Below, piece by piece: positions 47,707 to 57,608 of a stretch of 64,000 bases of DNA; the first letter of the stretch is position 1, and the number at the start of each line of letters is the position of its first letter. Both the position numbers and the translations under genes were made by a program. Under the pieces are notes generated by a model. That model was given only the letters and a program-made list of their open reading frames with translations, was not told the DNA's origin and ran no database searches. The stretch is taken from NCBI GenBank assembly GCA_007644065.1, contig VJWN01000002.1:955831-1019830 (forward strand), in the 5' to 3' direction. This stretch comes from Margaritispora aquatica (Eukaryota; Ascomycota; Leotiomycetes; Helotiales; Discinellaceae).

Positions 47707-49234
47707 CTACCAATCCTTGATCCCTTCTTCTAAACCGCTCGAGTCACCACCGGCCGCTTTTCGAGCATTGACGATCTCCCATTCAAATTCCTTTAATGCT
47801 CTAATCTCGCTTCCAACGAACAGACCACCGATGAGTCCGTCAATGACCCCGGCACTGAGCCCCAGAGTACTCAACAGCATAAGGATGAAGGACACAAAAT
47901 TCCTCGGGCTCCACCAGATAGCTACAAGACAGCCAATACTGATGACTACCGAGCCCATAAAATGGGACAACCGCAACCGACGTTGTCGGCGCTCACGAAG
48001 TCGGTACTTGTGAATCATAGCTAGGATCTCGTCATATGTTCCGATAGGAAGATGTGGTGCTGCCGAGTACTTAAGTTGCTCATGATGATGGCGAAATTCG
48101 CTGACAGTAGGTGACTCGAGGTAAGCACCATTGGTCATCACTAGATCATCATCTTCTTTGGTAGCTAACCGTTCGAGGTATTTGGTATGGACAAACGTAG
48201 CTTCCACTGAAAAGTGGTCACTCAAAGAGCACTGTAGTTCTGGGTGCCTTTCAGTGAATCCTACTTTGGCGGACTTGACAATCCATCCTCCATTCTCGGG
48301 ACGTGATGGATCCATGCCAGTACTAGCGAATATATAGTCAAGTCGCTTTGCTTTAGGATCCACCCTGTCTCCAGGTATTTCAATCTTTGGTTTATTCGGT
48401 CCAAGCAATTTTCGTTCCGATTCTTCCCAGCGCCATGTATTCAGAACCCCATCGCATGTTGCACCGTTTTCATGGATGTTTATATCGGCAGTGGGTATCG
48501 GTCGACGTCTTGCCTTCTCCACATCGTCAATTGCGGCGCCTATAGAGGAGTCTGGATGTAATAAGAGCCAGACATCTCGTACTGGCGAGTGGGTACTTAT
48601 TAAACGATGAGCGAGCGACAAGGGAACCATATTGAAATCACCCAGACCTATCGCAAGGTGACCTCGTTCAGCCGCACCACGCATCACCTTTGCAATTTCC
48701 CATGCTTGAGCTGTACGGTGGCAGATGTAAGAATCATGAGGTTCTCTCTCATATGGGGCGTGCAACTGAAAACTATTAGCTTCGATATCGATTGCCGTGG
48801 AATGAACTCACATGTGTGGTAAACACTTCAACGACATCCTTCAAGCCTGTCCCATATCTAATTCTCGCACATGCGATCCCTTTTCCCACAAACCAGTCAC
48901 CCCGAAAGAACGCGGTGGGACGTCCATTAAGGGGATATCGCAACATGGTACTCTCTTCTATTGGCCATTTCGATAGTATCGCCAAACCTCCTCCAAAAAT
49001 CCCACTGTGATAGAATTTCCCAAACGGTAATATGTCTTTTGTGAGTTTGCGGATAACTTGATAGTCTTCTTGTGTCCAACATTCTTGTAACCCAACAATG
49101 TTCGGTACTGGCTGTGCAACTGCAATCCGTTTTCCAATTTCTGCGAGACGTTCGTTACGGAATTTGGCCAGATACTTCAAGCCCCAGCAATTGAGTGTGA
49201 TGACATTGAGTTCCTCTGGCATGGAGGGCTCCAT
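47707..49234 (-). CDS. ISC1: inositol phosphosphingolipid phospholipase C
   Basis: Neutral-sphingomyelinase-type phosphodiesterase that releases ceramide from inositol phosphosphingolipids at ER and mitochondrial membranes. Two exons in coding order, 49234-48812 and 48765-47707, give 493 residues. The DNase I-like metal site is complete: NCWGL near the start, Glu51 in VGLQECW, Asp184/Asn186 in GLGDFNM and Asp324-His325 in SLSDHF. A P-loop-like stretch (GDRVDPKAKRLDYIF) precedes it. Two hydrophobic segments near the C-terminus (about 412-430 and 437-460) match the paired membrane anchors of yeast Isc1. The intron (48766-48811, 46 nt) restores TTHLHAPYE. Its start faces the WD40 gene. Confidence 0.95.
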
Positions 49235-49786
49235 AATTTCCAGAAAGATATACCACTTCCTGTCCCACTTCCTGTCCCACTTGATTGGATTCCTGCTGAG
49301 TAGCTTTCTTGAACGGATTTGCGAAATTTAGACGTTGGGGGCAGCAGCGAGGCTTGTACTTGGTGTCTACAAGAATAAAATCAACACAACAAGACTTGGA
49401 TTTGAAGAAGGTATTTATCTAGAAGGTTTTACACGAGTAACAATAGGTTCACCGCTCGTCGAGGTGCATATTCTGGAATCTCCCCGTGTTTGAGTTTCTT
49501 GCTTTTCGTCTCAACCCCTCGAAAAATGACGATCTTAAGGATTCTGACGTCCCTTTCCAGGCGCGAATTAAGCTTTGACAATCTGAGTGCACAGGATTCT
49601 GCCGGATTACAGGGCTTTTGCGGGCACTGCGGGCTTCTAGAACGCTAAGTTGCAACCTTAAATTTTGTAAGCGATGCGGCTAAATCGCGTCGCCCGTGAA
49701 TGGAAGTGTGGTTGAGGTCCTGTCTTCGCGATTCTGCATGAACTTGAACAAGTAACTACAAGAACAACCACAACTACAATAGCACA
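49235..49786. other. divergent intergenic region ISC1/WD40 gene
   Basis: 552 bp between opposing start codons. It has a 12-bp tandem duplication (acttcctgtccc) at about 49255-49279, just upstream of ISC1. No gene is present. Confidence 0.5.
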
Positions 49787-51213
49787 ATGTCAGACTTTGA
49801 TTCCGCAGATAACACACCCGCTTCAACGCATTACCGCCCTTCAAAGAGACGTCGCGTTTATGATGAGAGCGAAGCATCAACACCACGCGGCAGTTCCCCA
49901 GATGATCTTCCTGTACGTCAAACATATCGATCGTCAAAACTGAGCACCCGGCAAGATTCTGGGGCCTACCGCAGATCTCGCGATAATAGTATGGATACAG
50001 GCGACCGCGACTATCGAGCCCGCACACGAAGTCCCTCAAACAGTAGTGACTCGCGCAGTTTATCGTGTTCTCCACCAAGACCTACAGTTCGTCCAACATA
50101 CCAACCTGTGAAGCTCAACTATCGGCCAAAATATATCTGCAAAGGCCATCGCAAAGGTGTCGCCCAAGTTAGATTCTCACCCGACGGAAAGTGGCTCGCC
50201 AGTGCGTCGGCAGACGGAACTATAAAAATATGGGATGCGACAACGGGACAGCATTTGCGAACGTTAGATGGACACCTAGCTGGTATATCGACCATTGCTT
50301 GGAGTCCGGACTCAAATACGATAGCTTCAGGATCTGACGATAAGACCATCCGGTTATGGCATCGAAATACTGGCAAACCATATCCCAATCCACTGACAGG
50401 GCACCACAATTATGTCTTCTCTATAGCATTTTCTCCAAAGGGAAATATGCTGGTTAGTGGAAGCTATGACGAAGCAGTATTCCTCTGGGATCTTCGTGGG
50501 AGGAAATTAATGAGAAGCTTACCTGCTCACTCGGATCCAGTTGGAGGAGTAGATTTTATCAAGGATGGGACGCTGGTTTGTAGTTGCTCGACGGATGGAC
50601 TCGTGTAGGTGGTTGAAACCCCCTTATAAAGGAAATGGAAAGACTGACGTGTCATAGACGTGTTTGGGACACTGCAACTGGACAATGTCTTCGCACTCTA
50701 GTCCACGAAGACAATGCGCCAGTGACAACGGTCCGATTTTCTCCCAACGGCAGATTCATTCTTGCATTCACGCTCGACTCGTGTATCAGACTTTGGGACT
50801 ATGTTTCTGGAACTTGCAAAAAGACATACCAAGGTCATGTCAACACTAAATACTCGCTTGGTGGCACGTTTGGCGTTAGTGATGGAGAAGCCTTTATTGT
50901 TTCTGGCAGTGAAGATGGTGATATCCTCTTTTGGGATGTGAAAACAAAAGATGTCATCCAGAGGCTGTCTGGACACGAAGGTCCGGTTTGTTGGGTCGAC
51001 CACTGCCCCATAACTGGCAACATTGCAAGTGCTGGATTAGATGGCACTGTTCGAATGTGGGTCAACGCCCCAAGAGTTGAAGGAGCGCCTTCAATGAATG
51101 GGGTAGTCAACGGTGGTCACAGCAAGCCGAGCGATGACGTTATGGAATTCGAGAACGATGCCGAAGGAAGAGCTGAGATCGACGAAGACCTTACCGAAGA
51201 TGACACTCGATGA
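49787..51213 (+). CDS. SWD3: WD40 protein, WDR5/Swd3 type (COMPASS subunit)
   Basis: Probable scaffold of the Set1/COMPASS histone H3K4 methyltransferase complex. Two exons, 49787-50604 and 50658-51213, give 457 residues. About 115 N-terminal residues are disordered and Ser/Arg-rich; the rest is a seven-bladed WD40 propeller that follows WDR5 closely (VRFSPDGKWLASASADGTIKIWD, TIASGSDDKTIRLW, AHSDPVGGVDF and, across the intron, CSTDGLVRVWDTATGQCLRTLV, then SGTCKKTYQGHVNTKY). The last blades are less regular (GDILFWDVKTKDVIQRLSGH) and an acidic tail follows. The family match is strong; COMPASS membership follows from the family. Confidence 0.92.
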
Positions 51214-51538
51214 TAGCCTTTCAATAAACAATAGCACTAATAATGTTTGGATATTTGGTGATGTCGTACAATGCATTTGGTGTGTTTTTCCGGAGTTCTT
51301 TCTTTCATCTCACTTCTGCATTTAAAAGTTTCTTTGTTCAAAATGTAGCAACCTTGTTATTGCCAAGGTGGCATAAACTCTTTTAATTATGACTTTTGGG
51401 GCCCACAATCCATTGTCTAGATCCTTGCTATCCTAACCTCTACTTGTAGGATTTGAATGCCATTTTTAACCTTGGGTGAACCTATCGAGATGTGATTGAT
51501 ACCTAAGCACTTTCAGGTAGACTCTCGCTAGATCTAAA
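51214..51538. other. intergenic boundary between core and accessory regions
   Basis: About 0.33 kb, AT-rich, after the last clearly conserved gene. Nothing recognised. Confidence 0.45.
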
Positions 51539-53616
51539 ATGAGCACAAGATCAATCTCAAAAGATTCGATAGGTGGGGACAAAGCTCAGGGATATGCTGA
51601 TTCATCAGACGATCAGCAGTGGGAATTGTCTACATCACGAGGGAAGAATCCTGCGTCTAGCTACCTTAGTCCGGTTTTGAGCAGCACAAAGAAACCAAGT
51701 TCGAGACCTCGATTCAAAATCAAATGCAATCCTGATCTAGGTTCCTATGTCATGAGTGCAAATTATGTGTCAACTCGAAATTCGATACCAGTAGTACAGG
51801 TCATCCAAAGGAGACATTGTCCCACTCACGATCTGGTGGAAGACTCGTCCAGCTCAGCAGAGGAAGTGGATGTGGACGATGATGATGATGTGGTTACGAA
51901 GGTGCGCTACAGTCCAAACCGTACTGAGGTGCTCGTGAAAGAGAAAAGGGGCCTTGAGCATTGTCGAGAGTTTTATGGTCCCACAGAAAAGGAGCTTCAA
52001 GAAGCAATACCTGTTTGCAAGCAGATGATAGCGGAGGTGGCAGAGGAAGAGCGTCCCAAGAAGGAGGCAATATGGGGGGGTGTCCATACTTGGGCCAGTG
52101 AGCACAGTAGTTCACACCCTACATGGAACACAGTTTCAGTTTGAATTAATGTATCAGAGATCGAAAACGATTGTCCATACCCATCCTGGTTACCAGAAGA
52201 ATGGCCCGAGAAGCCCTACATTCGCGAATACATTCGTCGTCGTCTAGCAACTATTCTAATTCAGGTTTGTCCTGATCCTCTGATAACTATGACCCAGCTA
52301 CTCGCTACGAACCCCAACGCAGATGTAGATCCTCCAATTCCAGCACGCACTATCACGGAGTCAATTCACATCAAGGACCTCAATGGCGAATCTCTCCTCA
52401 TCAAAGTCAACACGGGTCTTGAGGAAGTCTTTGAAGGGACACGAGAGCTACCCGCATACCAATACATCCTCAATGCTATGGACCGTCTCGAGGCTTCTGG
52501 TGTACCCGCACCCGTTCCAACAAACGTCGATAATCGACATACAGGAAACAACTTTCGCCTGGCGAAAGAATACTGGTCGAAGAAGAATAAACCCTGCGGC
52601 GTTTTCCACTTCTCCTGCTGGTGTCCCTTAGGTTTTGCACATGATTCCTTTACCAAAGTAAAACATGCAGGGCCATGGAACCACACTCTCTCGCGTGATG
52701 TGATCGGCTAGCGTGAAGAGTCTCTGGCTCGAGGCCATCGACAACGACATGTACAAGTATTATCGACAACAGATTGACTTTCTGGCAGATGAAGATACCG
52801 GCATGGATGTCATTCGCTTCACGAACAACATGTCCTTCCAGAACATCGCTGATCTGAGGAGCGTCCAGGTGCATAACCACAAAGACAAAGGCCAAGTCAA
52901 AGATGGTTGGCCAGGCATGACTTGTACAGGCGCCTTCACAGGTGGCGAGCTTTGTCTGCCGGACTTCAACTTCAAGCTGCGCTTCTTGCCTGGAGATATC
53001 GTAATCTTCCGTAGCTGTGTCCTCCAACACTTCATACGCGCCACAGTGGGTGAGCGCTCGAGTATCGTGCTCTTCTCTCACTCATCTCCTACCACTATAA
53101 CTCAAAATGCGAGATACCTGTCCCCTTCGTCACACGAGTTCCAAGCTGCTGAAGAGAGACGATGTCGAGCCATGCAAGTTAGACGCATAATGGGCGAGAA
53201 AATACGGATGTTTGCTCATCTGAAGGTATGTTGGCCTCTCACCACATGTTTCCCAAATCCCGGATGCTGGATTGTCTCCTACGTAATCATATAGAAGAAC
53301 TCACCTGAGCTCCAAATAAATCTCTTTGCCATCTCACCTCTTACTGCAGCTCTTTTATACTGACTTCTCGTCAGCCATATCCCACTAAACTGTCCGATTT
53401 GAATGGGCAAAAGCTCCGGAAAACGAAGCCGCGAAAGATGAGATTCATGAAGTAAGCGAAGGAGGCGAGAGTAAGAGGAGAGATCAGCGAGAAAGAGCTT
53501 GATAGAGTAATGTTATTGGGAGTTGAGAAGTTTTATGAGCTGAATTTGCCAGAGCTGAGGAGATGGGCGAAATGGAAGAATCCGTTTCAGTTTAGGAAAG
53601 AGAGAGCTAACATGTG
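51539..53616 (+). pseudogene. decayed 2-oxoglutarate/Fe(II) dioxygenase gene (TET/JBP-like fungal family)
   Basis: One coding pattern runs through but is broken. Frame A is open 51539-52144, stopped by TGA (52142-52144), then open again in the same frame (ENDCPYPSWLPEEWPEKPY onward) to 52711. The rest continues in another frame from about 52704 (KSLWLEAIDNDMYKYY), so a small indel lies near 52700-52712. A further shifted piece (ELDRVMLLGVEKFYELNLPE) ends at a TGA at 53614-53616. The catalytic core is still readable: His-Lys-Asp (VHNHKDKG) as the HxD iron motif, TGAFTGGELCLPD, FLPGDIVIFRS, the distal His in LQHFI and the Arg in GERSSIVLFSH. No short intron can remove both lesions. In fungi this oxygenase family is often multicopy; the link to TET/JBP is inferred from motif layout. 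Confidence 0.75.
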
Positions 53617-54610
53617 ATGGGTCAAAGATGCTGAACCTGGTTGGTTATGATTTGTGAACGCCTCTGAGTTGGGGCAATGGTGTTGTGCTTTCAGTTCAGA
53701 ATTTTTATAGATTTCAAGATCTTTATTTGCAGAGCTTACCTGGTCGCTCTGTCTTTCAATTGTACAATTTATACTCTCTATTTACTTATTTTCTTTTATC
53801 TCCCCAGACAGTGTTCAGGGCATGTTACACTGACAAAGTTCTAGTTTCTGGATGCCAACAGTGTTTGTGCCACATCATAAGTCCAAACCCAGCAAGCTGT
53901 TATGCAAACCAGCCCGCCTAAGTTGTGGAAAGAAAAAACTATTGCTAAATTATTTTAATTAGACATCTCCGCTCGGTAAGCAATACTATGACAAATCCTA
54001 GTCACACAACAAACTTCCAGTAAGTCAAATTTACGCCCCCGCCCCCAGGTACCACGCTCGTGCATAGAAAACGTGTTGACTCAATGATAGGATATGTTCG
54101 ACCTCTCCGCCAGATCCATAACAGTACCTGACATTGAATGGCTCATGTTCAATATTTCAAAGAATTTTTGCTGGTCATTCATTCCAAGACAGCAACTACA
54201 TTGAACCAGCTGAAGATTCGCGTATATTGCATCTGCAATGCATGCTTGTGAAACATGCATAAATTTGCAGCAACCAGAGCAAGCCAGCCTGTGGGAACTC
54301 TTCCCTCTTTCCAATGGAGTCGATCCGTCCCGCCTAGCCGTGAGACATCTCGGTGCACCAGGAGACATTTTCAGATCGTTGTGCATAGCTGAAGGAGTCG
54401 GGATACATGAAGTCCGCATTCTAACCTCGCACCAAAGTGCGACGGTACAGAAGTTTCCTTATTAGCGTATAGTATATGACTAACAAAGTCATTTCCAGTC
54501 CCAAAAATTGCATTTGTTTCTTACGAAGCTGACCGTTACCAGACTCTTTGAGCAAGTCTTCTATCAAAATTCGAGAGAATCGTTTAGTCCTCATTTCTTC
54601 AATTGGGCTT
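53617..54610. other. intergenic region, no gene seen
   Basis: About 1 kb, partly AT-rich, between the pseudogene and the decarboxylase gene. A minus-strand frame at 54081-54419 lacks family signals and is not called. The right end is the decarboxylase promoter. Confidence 0.45.
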
Positions 54611-56128
54611 ATGCACCAATTACAAGCAATGACACGCATTAGGCCTACGTCCTCATTTTCTACAATTTCCCACAGACCATATCGTGAAAATAATTTCGGC
54701 GAAATCCCAGAAACCCTCAAAATACCCCGATGTGGACGCTGGCTCGCAGGCGACGTCGGACTGATCCAGCAATGGATACACGAGATGATTGAATATGTCG
54801 CCGCTCACCCAACACCACTTCTCCCCGTAATCGTTGAGTTCAAGACGATGATTGAGTCAGACGCTACTGTTTTTATGCAATTCCATGCTATGTTTGATGA
54901 GGTGCCAGAGAGGTACAAGGATCCTGAAATGTTGAGTGCAGTTCTCAATAATGGATTGGAGAAAGTGGAGAGCTATATTCATGTTCTGGAATTGTTCAAT
55001 TCTGTTCTTACGAAGGCTCCAGCATTCAATGCTTCTGGTATGTCGCTTACCTATCTCCGTGCTCCAATTTTCGCTACTTAACACCACGGAATCTTTCACG
55101 TGTTGCTTGAACACAAAAATATATTCTTAGTACATCGACTAACACATATGACAGGTATGGTAGGGTGTCCTATAAATTGTCTTTTAGATTGGCCCATGGG
55201 GACAAATAGCGGGCATGCAGCATTCCTGAATCCCAAAGTAAACGCCATGTTCAAGAAAATGCTTGATAAATGGGCATGCTTCCTCAGATCCCAGAACTCC
55301 GCCTCAGTAATACACACCGGAGAATTTGGCTGGCTTGGTCCTTCCGCACTAGAGGCCATGAGAATCGCGTCAGGTGGGGGTTTTGATTGGAGGTTCGAAG
55401 ACGAATATATCTGTGATCCCAGACTCCCACATTACGGCTTCACGTCCTGGGACAACTTCTTCACGCGACGCTTTCAGGAAAATGTTCGTCCTGTAAGCTG
55501 TCCCAGCGATGACAACGTCATTGTAAACGCTTGTGAGAGTGCACCATACGCGCTTTCACATGGTGTGAAACTACTCTCGCAATTCTGGATCAAAGAGCAA
55601 CCCTACAGCCTAGCCCACATGCTCAATCATTCTCCCCTAGCCTCGCAATTCCTAGGCGGGACAGTCTACCAAGCTTTCCTCTCCGCCGTCTCCTATCACA
55701 GATGGCACACACCCGTTTCCGGCACGATCGTGAAAACGACTCTCGTGCCTGGGACGTACTTCTCTCAATCACAATCCCACAGCTTTCCTAATATCGATCC
55801 AGAAGCGCCGAACGAGTCGCAGGGATACCTGACTGCTGTAGCGACACGCGCGCTGATATTTATCCAGGCTGATAATCCGAAGATTGGGTTGATGTGCTTT
55901 GTGGCCGTGGGCATGGGAGATGTGAGTACGTGCGATGTTGGGGTCTATGATGGGCAGCATGTGGTGAAAGGTCAGGAACTTGGGATGTTCCATTTTGGTG
56001 GGAGTACGTATTGTATGGTATTCCGAAGGGAGGTTAAGTTAAGGTGGGATTTGCACGGGCAGGAGGGGATGATGGGCACGGGGTCGGGGAATATCAAATT
56101 AGGTGAAAGTTTGGCTGTGGTTATTTGA
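54611..56128 (+). CDS. phosphatidylserine-decarboxylase-like enzyme, PsiD type
   Basis: Two exons, 54611-55037 and 55155-56128, give 466 residues. The N-terminal part matches the PSDC domain found in front of this enzyme class (LPVIVEFKTMIESDATVFMQ, then LFNSVLTKAPAFNASG). The C-terminal half is the pyruvoyl-dependent decarboxylase fold: YGFTSWDNFFTRRF, NACESAPY, SAVSYHRWHTPVSGTIV, PGTYFSQSQS, FVAVGMGDVSTC and the self-cleavage site FHFGGSTYC, where Ser426 would become the pyruvoyl group. The layout and many motifs agree with PsiD, the tryptophan decarboxylase of psilocybin-making basidiomycetes, more than with mitochondrial Psd1. No signal peptide or membrane segment is visible, which fits a soluble enzyme. 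The substrate is unproven; Met at 54629 is an alternative start. Confidence 0.88.
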
Positions 56129-56850
56129 GAACATAATGTTAATTTAGACCTTTGTATATATCACGTTGAAAAGGATGGGACTAGGAAAAAGCCAAGTGCT
56201 GTGTGTAAAATGGGTCAGATAGGAGCTTAAGCGAAAAGTTGAATTAGTAAACAATAATGTCCAAACTTGCCAAAATACGATCAACGATTAATGGATTTAA
56301 GCATGTTGTGTCCGACTGATATATTGAATCCAACCCGCTTTTCTTTTACTTGATAGTCACTATATAACTGACTAATCAGCACCCTGACTGAACCTAGCTC
56401 ACTTAATCGCTGGTCCTGTTACTCTTCCTTCAAAAATACTCAGTCACTAAGACCAAAGTCGAAGCAATCACGAACTAGAATTAATATGACTCTCCAACAT
56501 ATCATGAAACTAACTCATCACCTATACATTCAAGCTCCTGAGAGAATTTAATCGATGTTCATTTCCCGAATCACTTTACGGAAGCTGGCAATCAGACTTA
56601 AATAATTCACGCCGAAAATGATTCTTCCTCCCTCCCGAGATAATTATAACAACTCCGAATACTATAGAAACTCGCAGAATATATGTATTTTTCGTCCTTA
56701 TACAAAACATCATACCTCATATACAACTAACTGCCGAATATCACTCAAAACACAAAGACAACACTGGGAAATCGAATACGAACACAATTTCCATTTTCAC
56801 TTTAGCTATACTAACTTTCACTTCACACTCAATCACAATATAATACAAGT
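56129..56850. other. intergenic AT-rich region
   Basis: About 0.72 kb, AT-rich, with no coding pattern. A 78-codon frame at 56618-56854 is low-complexity and lies in the leader of the next locus. Confidence 0.45.
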
Positions 56851-57608
56851 ATGAGTAATCCACCCAAAAGCCAAGGTTTCAGTGATTATGGGTATTATGA
56901 TTCACAAGGTGTTTGGAGACCTAATCCATCAGGAGGTCAAGGCAACAACCATCCAGGATACCAAGGAGACTACAGTTCTAGCTCTGGAGCTGGGCAGCCA
57001 TAATATCAGCAACAGCTCGGTTATTTTCAAGCCCCAGTTGGTCCTGGCCCTGCCGGAAGTGCTCAGAATCCTAGTGTGAGCCACATCGGTGCGGGAAGTG
57101 TCAACCCTCAACAGTGGCACAACGGCAGACTAATTGCTGGCCAAAATGCTGTGGGTGGATATCAATTTCCATTCCCACGTGTAAACTTTGGTGCAGGAAT
57201 GATGCCTCCAGCTCCTGTCAACGGTGGTAATCCAGGTGGGGATAGACCTGCGTTTACTCTAAGCTACATGGGTCATGGAGATTTCAAGACCCCTGCCCAA
57301 CGAGCACGCCAGCAACAACAATGGAATGATGAACAGGCAGGGGAACAACAAAGGGCTGCTGAGCTAGTCCAACGAGAACAGACCCCAGCGGGTCGAGCAT
57401 TCGTATCCAGACGTGAAAGGGAGGCTTTACTACGGAATAAAGCTCGTCAGTCGCATGATCCAGCGCAGCAAAGAGAGTTTTTGGCGCAAGCGGCGCGAGT
57501 GAGTAGATGGCGACTTGAGACCGGTGCACGCTGTTGGCATGTGAGCGGGCCTTTTTGACTTTCAAGGGGTTAGACATACATCGTGCCGCGAACAAAAAAA
57601 GCCAATAG
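56851..57608 (+). pseudogene. decayed Gly/Gln/Asn-rich C2H2-finger gene
   Basis: The frame starts MSNPPKSQGFSDYGYYDSQG at 56851 and is closed by TAA at 57001-57003, then stays open in the same frame to 57558 with the same Gly/Gln/Asn/Pro-rich composition and a charged helix (RREREALLRNKARQ). Near 57535 the reading pattern shifts: frame A reads GARCWHVSGPF and stops, while the other frame continues CERAFLTFKGLDIHRAANKK and stops at 57606-57608. Together these are the halves of one C2H2-type finger. So there is one nonsense and one frameshift lesion. The TAA context does not look like a programmed readthrough site. Biological role unknown. Confidence 0.6.

Noticed and set aside
52140..52165. 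An intron removing the TGA in the dioxygenase locus
   Set aside because: The only matching donor and acceptor would give a 19-nt intron, too short to be spliced.
54081..54419. 112-codon minus-strand frame upstream of the decarboxylase
   Set aside because: No family signal, and an overlapping plus-strand frame of similar quality.
57001..57006. Programmed stop-codon readthrough at the TAA
   Set aside because: The context (CCA TAA TAT) is not a known readthrough signal, and a second frameshift lesion lies downstream, so decay is simpler.
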